Assembly: GCA_003598085.1 (NCBI GenBank)
Contig: QZKU01000096.1
Location: 1 to 15,714, forward strand
DNA: 15,714 bases
Reading direction: 5' to 3'
Origin: Candidatus Abyssobacteria bacterium SURF_5
GTDB lineage: Bacteria > Abyssobacteria > SURF-5
The translations under genes and the position numbers were made by a program. The first letter of the stretch is position 1. Each line of letters opens with the position of its first letter. The notes below the pieces were generated by a model. It was not told the DNA's origin. It searched no databases and worked only from the letters and a program-made list of their open reading frames with translations. Positions 1-6,016 of the stretch are shown piece after piece.

Positions 1-2
1 AT

Positions 3-260
3 CTCCAAAACCACAAAGGAAACCCAACAGAGCCAATAAGAAGGAGCAGTCAGCAAAAATCCGCCCCCAAGGGCCGATTTAGATGCGTAAGCCCTAGCCG
101 GAATAAAGCCGGAATATTAGCTGACTTGCATTCATGGCGCGACTATGGTATTGTGTTGGTCGACCCCACCCAATGGTTTTCCCCTGCTTCTCATATCGTC
201 GATGTTCAACGTAAGAGATTGAAGCCTGGCAATAACTCTGACATCCGGGAGGCGAAATGA
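3..260 (+). CDS. Possible C-terminal fragment of an upstream gene (5' end outside window)
   Basis: The frame beginning at base 3 is open through a TGA at 258-260. That TGA overlaps the ATG of the following SIMPL gene in an ATGA arrangement, a common sign of translational coupling. The decoded tail is basic at first and ends in DIREAK. I recognise no family. Against it: codon use is mixed (AGA, AGG, ATA, TTA appear) and unlike the neighbouring genes, and a possible promoter and a tandem repeat fall inside it. An open frame of about 85 codons can arise by chance, so it is only a candidate; the sequence to the left would decide. Confidence 0.22.
   Translation, partial: LQNHKGNPTEPIRRSSQQKSAPKGRFRCVSPSRNKAGILADLHSWRDYGIVLVDPTQWFSPASHIVDVQRKRLKPGNNSDIREAK
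96..116 (+). repeat. Tandem 10-bp direct repeat, possible activator site
   Basis: AGCCGGAATA occurs twice, at 96-105 and 107-116, separated by one base. The 11-bp period is about one helical turn, so both copies face the same side of the DNA. The pair ends 9 bp upstream of a weak candidate -35 box at 126-131. This fits a binding site for an activator of the downstream envelope operon, but chance cannot be excluded from a single instance. Confidence 0.3.
126..154 (+). promoter_or_regulatory. Weak candidate sigma70-type promoter for the envelope operon
   Basis: TTGCAT (126-131) and TATTGT (149-154) are separated by exactly 17 bp. Both boxes match the consensus poorly (3/6 and 4/6), so the call rests mainly on spacing, on position about 100 bp upstream of the first gene, and on the adjacent tandem repeat that could recruit an activator. 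It would be wrong if an upstream gene is co-transcribed. Confidence 0.25.
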
Positions 261-979
261 AGAACGGCTCGTTGGCTTCATCGGCGTTTTTGGGAATCAG
301 TCTGGCGCTTGGTCTGGTAATTGCCGGTTATCTCATCGGGGACGCCCTCTATAAGGCGCGGGCCGCCCAGCGATATGTCACAGTCAAAGGCCTGGCCGAA
401 TGCGTCGTCGATGCCGACCTGGTGATCTGGCCCATCACGTTCAAGGAGACGGGAAACGACCTGGGAAAACTCCAGAGCGCGATCGACGCCGACCGCAAAA
501 CCGTCAGGGCTTTCCTTACCAGCGCTGGCTTTGCCGAAACCGATCTTTCGGAATCGCCTATTGAGATAACCGATTTCGAAGCTCAGCCCTACATGCAGCC
601 GGGCGAACAGCGCCAATACCGGTATATGGCTCGGCGCACCATTATCTTGAGGTCGCCCAACGTGGCGCTGTGCAAGCAGGTGATGGAGCGGTCGGGTGAA
701 CTTGTTGGCAATGGGATTGTTCTTGAGGGGAGCGAGTACGGCCAGCGCGCTGAATTCCTCTTCACGAGCCTCGACAGGATAAAGCCTGAAATGATTGCGC
801 ATGCGACCAAGGACGCACGCGCGGCTGCAGAGCAATTTGCCCGCGATTCCGGCGGCAAAGTCGGCGCCATCCGAAAAGCGACGCAAGGATTTTTCTCGAT
901 CGAAGACCGCGACCGATACACTGCTGAGCGAAAAAACGTCCGCGTGGTAACGACCGTCGAATATTACTTGCTGGATTAG
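257..979 (+). CDS. SIMPL-domain (DUF541) membrane-anchored periplasmic protein
   Basis: A 240-residue protein with one N-terminal hydrophobic segment (about residues 8-29) that is either a membrane anchor or an uncleaved signal, followed by a soluble domain expected in the periplasm. Residues 40-70 (VTVKGLAE, then DLVIWPITF and TGNDL) match the start of SIMPL/DUF541 domains. The function of this family is poorly defined; members have been linked to signalling or the cell envelope, and no catalytic residues are known. The ATG has an excellent Shine-Dalgarno site, GGGAGG at 247-252. Only 14 bp separate its stop from the ATG of the PBP1B-like gene, so the two are probably co-transcribed. That pairing suggests an envelope role, which is inference from context only. 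Confidence 0.85.
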   Translation: MKNGSLASSAFLGISLALGLVIAGYLIGDALYKARAAQRYVTVKGLAECVVDADLVIWPITFKETGNDLGKLQSAIDADRKTVRAFLTSAGFAETDLSESPIEITDFEAQPYMQPGEQRQYRYMARRTIILRSPNVALCKQVMERSGELVGNGIVLEGSEYGQRAEFLFTSLDRIKPEMIAHATKDARAAAEQFARDSGGKVGAIRKATQGFFSIEDRDRYTAERKNVRVVTTVEYYLLD

Positions 980-993
980 GTAACATATCGCAT

Positions 994-3315
994 ATGAAGA
1001 AAAAGAGCCGTAGATACTTCGAGGTGCGCCGCTTGCTGGCGTGGGGATGCGCCGTTTTCGGCGCCGCCTGCGTGATCTTGATAATTTATTGTCTCTTCCT
1101 TTCCCTCAAGATCGAGAAAAGGTTCTCAGGCCGGCGCTGGAGCATTCCCTCAAAAGTGTTTTCCGACTCGACTATCGTTTATCCCGGCCAGCGGATTAAC
1201 AGCGATCTTTTTCTGGAGAAACTGGAGCATCTTGGCTATCGAAAGGTCTTTCATTCGCCTCAGCGCAAGGGCGAAATGAGGATTTCCGATGACGCCATTG
1301 AAATCTTCCTGCACGATTTCGATCTGCCGCCTCATCGGAAATCGGGTTTCGCGGTGCGAATCGGCCTGCATGAAAATGAGTTCGGCTCGATCGTGAACCT
1401 GAAGACGCAGGATTTTCTGCCAATTCTCGAACTTGAGCCCGAGGAAATCGCCACCCTCTTTGGCCTCGAGCGCGAGCGGCGCCAACTGATATCGATCGAA
1501 CAGGCCCCCCGGCATTTGATAGGCGCTGTAGTAAGCGCGGAGGACAAACGCTTTTACGACCACAACGGGATAGACCCGCGCGGAATGGCGCGCGCGTTCT
1601 TTGCTAATCTGGATCGCGGCGCTGTTGTGCAAGGCGGCTCTACGATTACCCAACAGCTCGCCAAATGCTATTTTCTTTATCACGAGCGGACAATCGTCCG
1701 CAAGCTAAAGGAAATTCTCATATCCCTGGTCGTGGAACTGAAGTACACGAAGGATGAAATCCTCGAAATGTACCTGAACGAGATATACCTCGGGCAGAAG
1801 GGGGCGGTTTCCATTAACGGCGTCGGCGAGGCATCCTTCTTTTATTTCGGCAAACCGGTGGATGAGCTTTCTGTTTCCGAGGCGGCCTCGATAGGAGGAC
1901 TTATCAAGGCGCCAAACCGATATTCCCCGTACGTTGACAAGGAGAAATGCCGCGAGCAGAGGGATCGGGTTCTTCATGCCATGTTCGATAACGGCTGGAT
2001 CTTCAAGGAGGAATTGGAAAAGGGGCTTTCTGACAGCATAGCAACCGCGGGCGCCACAGATTTCAAGAAGCAGGCGCCATATTTCATAGATTATCTGAAG
2101 GAACAGCTCGCTTCACTTTATTCTCCTCATGACCTCGCAAGCCTGGGACTCTCGATATACACCACGCTTGATACTCAGGTACAACTCGCTGCCGAAAGAG
2201 CTCTTGAGAGAGGGTTGACCCGTCTTGAGCATTCAAACCCGGCCATAAATCGCCAGGATCCGAAGGAGAAAATACAGGGCGCAGTAGTCGTAATTCAACC
2301 GAAGACGGGGTATATTATCGCCATGGCCGGCGGACGTGACTACGGCGTCTCACAATTCAATCGCGCGACACAGGCGCGGCGGCAGCCCGGCAGCGCCTTC
2401 AAGCCGTTTGTCTATCTGAGTTATCTGGACCGGGTGACGCCGGCATCCAGAATTTCGAACAAACCCGTCGCATACCAGGTGAACGGAGAGCCATGGGAGC
2501 CGCGCAATTTCAGGCCGATACCGGATGAATATCTGAGCGTGCGTGATGCGTTGTCCCGATCGGTTAACATCGCCACGGTGAACCTGGCGATGGACAGCGG
2601 GCTGGGTCCAATAATCGAGATGGCGGCGGCATTCCAGTTTTCCACACGCTTCAAAGCGGTTCCGTCGCTGTCGCTGGGGGCATTTGAAGTTGTACCGTTG
2701 GAGCTTGCGCGCGCATATTGCGCATTCGCTGCCGATGGCCTTCTTCCCTATCCGCTCTCTCTAAAGGAAGTCGTCGACGAGAGGGGAACGACGCTTGAGC
2801 GGAGGCATATGATGATTGACAACGCCATATCGCCCGCCAAATCGTATGTGATGACTTCGCTTTTGAGGAGCGTAGTCACGGATGGAACTGCGAGCTCGCT
2901 GAAGGAGATGGGAATTAGCTTCCCGGTCGCCGGAAAAACGGGCACGACCAACGATTTTCGGGACGCGTGGTTTATCGGATATACTCCCACCATCCTTGCT
3001 TTGATATGGGTAGGCTTCGACAACGAAGCCTCGACCCATGCGCCGGGGTCAACGGCAGCAATGCCGATCTGGGCGGAACTGGTCAAGGCCATCCCCCAGT
3101 ATACTTCAGGCGAGTGGTTTGAAGCGCCGCCAGGCGTGGTCAAGCGGGTTATCTGTCCTGACAGCGGCGAATTAGCGGTCAGGACATGTCCCCATTGGAC
3201 GACAGAGATCTTTCTTGAAGAGAATGCGCCTAAGCAACGGTGCACGCATCATATATCCCGGGACCGATTACGGCAGATATGGGACAATGGTAAAGCTATT
3301 ATCAATAACTGGTAA
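994..3315 (+). CDS. mrcB: Bifunctional penicillin-binding protein 1B-like (glycosyltransferase/transpeptidase)
   Basis: A 773-residue class A PBP that polymerises lipid II into glycan strands and cross-links their peptides on the outer face of the inner membrane. Order of parts: a basic cytoplasmic tail, a membrane helix at about 15-38, a UB2H-like region at about 48-145 typical of PBP1B, a GT51 glycosyltransferase domain at about 160-340 with the catalytic Glu likely E183 in SAEDKRFYDHNGID, and a transpeptidase domain. The transpeptidase domain holds all three active-site motifs: SAFK at 467-470 (nucleophile S467), SVN at 523-525, and KTG at 648-650. Three C-terminal cysteines (C721, C732, C750) could form a disulfide. 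Length and domain order are normal for PBP1B and no key residue is missing. UB2H is the docking site for outer-membrane lipoprotein activators in E. coli PBP1B, which matters because a TPR lipoprotein gene overlaps the 3' end. The Shine-Dalgarno site is weak, so coupling to the SIMPL gene is likely. Confidence 0.95.
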   Translation: MKKKSRRYFEVRRLLAWGCAVFGAACVILIIYCLFLSLKIEKRFSGRRWSIPSKVFSDSTIVYPGQRINSDLFLEKLEHLGYRKVFHSPQRKGEMRISDDAIEIFLHDFDLPPHRKSGFAVRIGLHENEFGSIVNLKTQDFLPILELEPEEIATLFGLERERRQLISIEQAPRHLIGAVVSAEDKRFYDHNGIDPRGMARAFFANLDRGAVVQGGSTITQQLAKCYFLYHERTIVRKLKEILISLVVELKYTKDEILEMYLNEIYLGQKGAVSINGVGEASFFYFGKPVDELSVSEAASIGGLIKAPNRYSPYVDKEKCREQRDRVLHAMFDNGWIFKEELEKGLSDSIATAGATDFKKQAPYFIDYLKEQLASLYSPHDLASLGLSIYTTLDTQVQLAAERALERGLTRLEHSNPAINRQDPKEKIQGAVVVIQPKTGYIIAMAGGRDYGVSQFNRATQARRQPGSAFKPFVYLSYLDRVTPASRISNKPVAYQVNGEPWEPRNFRPIPDEYLSVRDALSRSVNIATVNLAMDSGLGPIIEMAAAFQFSTRFKAVPSLSLGAFEVVPLELARAYCAFAADGLLPYPLSLKEVVDERGTTLERRHMMIDNAISPAKSYVMTSLLRSVVTDGTASSLKEMGISFPVAGKTGTTNDFRDAWFIGYTPTILALIWVGFDNEASTHAPGSTAAMPIWAELVKAIPQYTSGEWFEAPPGVVKRVICPDSGELAVRTCPHWTTEIFLEENAPKQRCTHHISRDRLRQIWDNGKAIINNW

Positions 3316-3733
3316 AGGCGTCTTCGCGGCTTGCGTGGCAGGATTATTCTTAATCACTTCCGCCTGCGCGGGAACGTATTCCGAGCGGCCGCTGATCATC
3401 AGAAGAAGCGATATTCCACCCCCTGAACAGGCGCCCTTGGGTAGGGGGAGTGAGAACCCCCGAGCCGCCGCTTCACTCCAGTTGACACAGCAGGGCCAAG
3501 CGCTTCTGGAAGGCGGAAACCCAGATGCAGCCATCAGCATACTGGAGCGCTCGATCGGGCTCGATCCGAAGAACGGGCAGAGTTATTATTGGTTGGCGGA
3601 GGTCTGGCTCGCAAAAGGTAATCTCGAACAGGCCGAGGAATTTAATCGACTTGCTGGGCTGTATCTAAAGAATAGAGCCGATTGGGCGCTCTATATCCTT
3701 GAACAGCAAGAGCGCATAGCCGCTCAAAGATAA
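3287..3733 (+). CDS. Small TPR lipoprotein, candidate LpoP-type activator of PBP1B
   Basis: A 148-residue protein from the ATG at 3287. This start gives a proper lipoprotein signal: a Lys-containing n-region, a hydrophobic core, and a lipobox-like LITSAC with lipidation Cys C27. The upstream in-frame ATG at 3215 would bury that signal behind a polar extension. The mature part has a Pro-rich linker (about 40-60), then two TPR units at about 64-97 and 98-131 (ALLEGGNPDAAISILERSI, then WLAEVWLAKGNLEQAEEF). The gene starts 29 bp inside the PBP1B-like gene, so expression is tightly tied to it. Known: Pseudomonas aeruginosa PBP1b is activated by LpoP, a TPR-containing lipoprotein. By architecture and position this is the natural counterpart here. 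The lipobox -3 residue is Thr rather than the usual Leu/Val/Ile, a small weakness. Confidence 0.75.
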   Translation: MVKLLSITGKGVFAACVAGLFLITSACAGTYSERPLIIRRSDIPPPEQAPLGRGSENPRAAASLQLTQQGQALLEGGNPDAAISILERSIGLDPKNGQSYYWLAEVWLAKGNLEQAEEFNRLAGLYLKNRADWALYILEQQERIAAQR

Positions 3734-3805
3734 TTCGCCTTCCGCCGCATCGGCCGTTCGCCACTCATGATACCTGTCCAAAGAATATGTCAACGACCTT
3801 GCCTT

Positions 3806-3820
3806 GTCATCTGTGATGAC
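3806..3820. promoter_or_regulatory. Inverted repeat upstream of the acyl-CoA synthetase promoter
   Basis: GTCATC-TGT-GATGAC is a perfect 6-bp inverted repeat with a 3-bp centre, 44 bp upstream of the -35 box at 3865. It has no T-run, so it is unlikely to be a terminator for the preceding lipoprotein gene. Size and symmetry fit a dimeric regulator's operator. A second, weaker inverted repeat, CCGTT...AACGG, follows at 3820-3837. Confidence 0.3.
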
Positions 3821-3864
3821 CGTTATCCTCCGAACGGTGAGAGTGCAACCTCTGGAAACGAAAT

Positions 3865-3893
3865 TTGACCCGTCGCAGCGGATTCACTACAAT
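3865..3893 (+). promoter_or_regulatory. Sigma70-type promoter of the acyl-CoA synthetase gene
   Basis: TTGACC (3865-3870) and TACAAT (3888-3893) are separated by exactly 17 bp; each differs from consensus by one base. Transcription should begin near 3900, giving a leader of about 43 nt that contains GGAGG at 3934-3938. This rules out in-frame starts upstream of 3900 for the gene. Confidence 0.75.
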
Positions 3894-3942
3894 ATGGCGG
3901 ACATTTCTTCTCGCTCGACCGAAATCTAAATCCGGAGGCCAC

Positions 3943-5409
3943 ATGGCAAAGACGACCGCCAAACTTGAAAATCAAAAGACCAACCTTGCCCCCTTGTTCC
4001 TTCCCAAGTCTGTCGCGCACGTGGGCGCATCTCCAAAATCGGCGCTGGGCCGGTTCAATTTCTCCCGGTTTCTCCAGCTCATGAAGTACGAGGGAAAAAT
4101 CTATCCGGTTAATCCGAAATATGCCGAGGTGCTTGACTTGCCGTGTTACCCCCACTTGGGAGCGGTGCCGGACGACATCGACGTCGCAATCCTCGCCGTG
4201 CCGGCAGAGCATTGTCCCGACGTCTTGAGCAGCGTTCAGCCGGGAAAAGTGAAATTCGTCATCATTCATACCTCCGGCTTCGGCGAAATAAACAAGCACG
4301 ACCTGGAAGCGCGGATATTGAGCCTGGCGCGAGAGAAAGGTTTTCGCGTCGTCGGTCCCAACTGCATGGGAGTGTACAGCCAGCAGGGGCGCACCGGTTT
4401 CTGGCGCGAACACTGGGAGATCGTGGATCGACCTGGCTCAATCGGGTTCATCTCGCAGTCGGGCGGGCATGCGGTTAACGTTATTCTGGGTGGGATGGAC
4501 TCCGGCATCAATTTTAATAAGGTCATCTCTCTTGGAAACCAGATTGATGTCTCGATAAGCGAGCTGCTCGAATATATGGGCGCCGACGACACCATCGGAG
4601 TTGTCGGCATCTACATCGAGTCGGTGAAAGATGGAAGGCGCTTCCTTCAAGCCGTCAAGCACGTTTCCCGGCGCAAGCCGGTACTGGTGTGGAAGGGTGG
4701 TATCACCGCCACCGGCAAATCGGCGGCCGCGACGCATACCGGTTCGATCGCGGGTAATGAGCAGATATTCACGTCGGCCATGCGGCAGGCGGGAGCGATC
4801 ATCGTGCCGGATTTGCACCAGATGCTCCGGCTGCTTCGCATTTTGCAGCCGCAATTCCAGTTGCCCGGTTCGCGTATGGCCATCTTTTCCCCTGGCGGCG
4901 GCAACAGCGTGAGCATCTCCGACATTTTTTCCCTGCAGCCCGGCCTGAGCCTCTCCCGCCTGACGGCAGAAACGCAGGATAAGCTTCGCTCGCTCTTGCC
5001 CGAGGAGAACGTGGACGTAAAGAACCCGATCGATCCGGGCGCAGTTGGCATGATGCGGCTCAATCAGCTCATAGAGGCCGTGGGCGCCGACCCGAACATC
5101 GATTCCCTTCTTGTGCTGGTCGCGGCGGACTATCTTTCGAATATAAAGAGCGAGGAGAGCCGTGTGCTGGCAGTCGAGATGATTACGGATATGCTCGCCA
5201 CCTATACGACGAGAATTCAGAAACCGGTCTTCGCGCTCCTGCAGCAGCAGCGCCAGAACCACGAGGATTTTGATCGTTACCGCCGCGTCATGGTTTCCAA
5301 AATGAATGAAAAGGGGATCCCCTGGATCGATGGCTCGTTCAGAGAAGTCGCCGAGGTGTTTTCCCTGCTCGCGCGCTACAAAAACTATCGCACGAGCGAG
5401 AGGGCCTGA
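3943..5409 (+). CDS. ADP-forming acyl-CoA synthetase, alpha (CoA-binding) subunit
   Basis: A 488-residue protein of the succinyl-CoA synthetase-like superfamily. It has an N-terminal CoA-binding Rossmann domain (about 15-150, with VAHVGAS at the start and GPNCMGVYS near 138-146) and ligase domains carrying SQSGGHA at 171-177 and ATHTGSIAG at 263-271. H265 in the latter corresponds to the active-site His phosphorylated during the acyl-CoA + ADP + Pi to acid + CoA + ATP cycle. The usual partner is an ATP-grasp beta subunit, either fused to give about 700 residues or encoded next door. Neither is present here, so the subunit must pair with a product from elsewhere or act differently. The ATG at 3943 is set by GGAGG at 3934-3938 and by the promoter at 3865-3893. 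Substrate is not readable from sequence. It appears to be a single-gene unit ending at the terminator at 5488-5514. Confidence 0.85.
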   Translation: MAKTTAKLENQKTNLAPLFLPKSVAHVGASPKSALGRFNFSRFLQLMKYEGKIYPVNPKYAEVLDLPCYPHLGAVPDDIDVAILAVPAEHCPDVLSSVQPGKVKFVIIHTSGFGEINKHDLEARILSLAREKGFRVVGPNCMGVYSQQGRTGFWREHWEIVDRPGSIGFISQSGGHAVNVILGGMDSGINFNKVISLGNQIDVSISELLEYMGADDTIGVVGIYIESVKDGRRFLQAVKHVSRRKPVLVWKGGITATGKSAAATHTGSIAGNEQIFTSAMRQAGAIIVPDLHQMLRLLRILQPQFQLPGSRMAIFSPGGGNSVSISDIFSLQPGLSLSRLTAETQDKLRSLLPEENVDVKNPIDPGAVGMMRLNQLIEAVGADPNIDSLLVLVAADYLSNIKSEESRVLAVEMITDMLATYTTRIQKPVFALLQQQRQNHEDFDRYRRVMVSKMNEKGIPWIDGSFREVAEVFSLLARYKNYRTSERA

Positions 5410-5487
5410 CGTCATCTGGATTCACAACTTTTTGAATTGGTGGAATGTGCTCCCGGGACAAGAACCAGCCGACCCAGTCAGAAACGG

Positions 5488-5514
5488 AAAAGGCGGCCCG
5501 AAGACCGCCCTTTT
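5488..5514. terminator. Bidirectional intrinsic terminator between convergent genes
   Basis: A-tract (5488-5491), GGCGGCC (5492-5498), CGAA, GACCGCC (5503-5509), C, TTTT (5511-5514). Read on the - strand, the stem GGCGGTC/GGCCGCC closes on a C(UUCG)G tetraloop, an exceptionally stable loop, and is followed by UUUU. On the + strand the stem has one C-A mismatch and is flanked by TTTTACTTT. It lies 78 bp past the synthetase stop and 39 bp past the stop of the - strand HEAT-like gene, so it can serve both. Confidence 0.8.
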
Positions 5515-5553
5515 ACTTTCGGATTACGACTTGCCTGATTGATTTCTGACCCG

Positions 5554-5997
5554 CTATCTCAACTCTGACAATGCCTCCAATGCCCGCTCCCTAAGCAGTT
5601 GGAACTTGGTGGCGCGTGCCAAATCTTCAATGGCAGGCGCGGCTTCACCCGCCTGAAGCTTCACCAGCGCCTCAATCGCGGCAGATTGCACCATTTCCAG
5701 CGGCGGCATCACGCCCGGCAAAGGAGCGTCTTCCGACGAGATCAACGGGCTTTCTCGCCTAAGGATTAAAATCAGGAGAGGCGCCGCCTCATCCTTTTTG
5801 CCGGCCCCAAGACCGTCAATGGCCTCAGTCAATTCGATCCAATTCACCTTCGCCTGCGGAGCATCCACGACGACGCGAATCGACTGCAGCAGCTTATCGT
5901 CATCGGGTTTCGTGTTGGCCGTTTCGGCAGCCAAACCGGCAGGCAACAAGAGAAGCAGACACATTGCGAAAAAAGCGTTCATCCTCATTCTTTTCAC
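5554..5997 (-). CDS. Small secreted helical protein with HEAT-like repeats
   Basis: A 147-residue hypothetical protein. The N-terminus (KRMRMNAFFAMCLLLLLPAG) is a clear signal peptide with likely cleavage after GLAA at residue 24. The mature part is alpha-helical: segments at about 50-80, 103-130 and 133-147 carry the Ala/Leu spacing of HEAT/ARM-like repeats (AAIEALVKLQAGEAAPAIEDL; RERALEALSEL). A loop rich in Pro and acidic residues spans about 82-101. No catalytic motif is seen, so a scaffold or binding role is plausible. The GTG at 5997 is given; ATG codons at 5988 and 5982 are alternatives, and the first has AAAGGG at suitable distance. The gene begins 19 bp after the stop of the transglutaminase-like gene, so the two form an operon that ends at 5488-5514. 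Confidence 0.7.
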   Translation of the reverse strand: MKRMRMNAFFAMCLLLLLPAGLAAETANTKPDDDKLLQSIRVVVDAPQAKVNWIELTEAIDGLGAGKKDEAAPLLILILRRESPLISSEDAPLPGVMPPLEMVQSAAIEALVKLQAGEAAPAIEDLARATKFQLLRERALEALSELR

Positions 5998-6016
5998 CCT
6001 TTCCCTTCGCCTGCGG

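Noticed and set aside
1-256. tRNA or other stable RNA in the left flank
   Set aside because: No cloverleaf arms or TTCRA-type T-loop sequence could be found on either strand.
3215-3286. Upstream in-frame ATG codons (3215, 3224) for the TPR lipoprotein
   Set aside because: They would place 24 polar residues ahead of a well-formed lipoprotein signal peptide.
3820-3837. CCGTT...AACGG hairpin as terminator of the envelope operon
   Set aside because: Only five base pairs and no T-run follow; it is no better than other chance inverted repeats in this gap.
3865-3942. N-terminal extension of the acyl-CoA synthetase gene
   Set aside because: The in-frame TTG start at 3865 coincides with the -35 box of the promoter; the ATG at 3943 has GGAGG at proper distance.
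4438-5415. Long open frame (about 325 codons) on the - strand
   Set aside because: It lies wholly antisense to the acyl-CoA synthetase alpha gene, which has clear family motifs, a promoter and a Shine-Dalgarno site. The antisense product shows no recognisable domain and is a by-product of codon bias.
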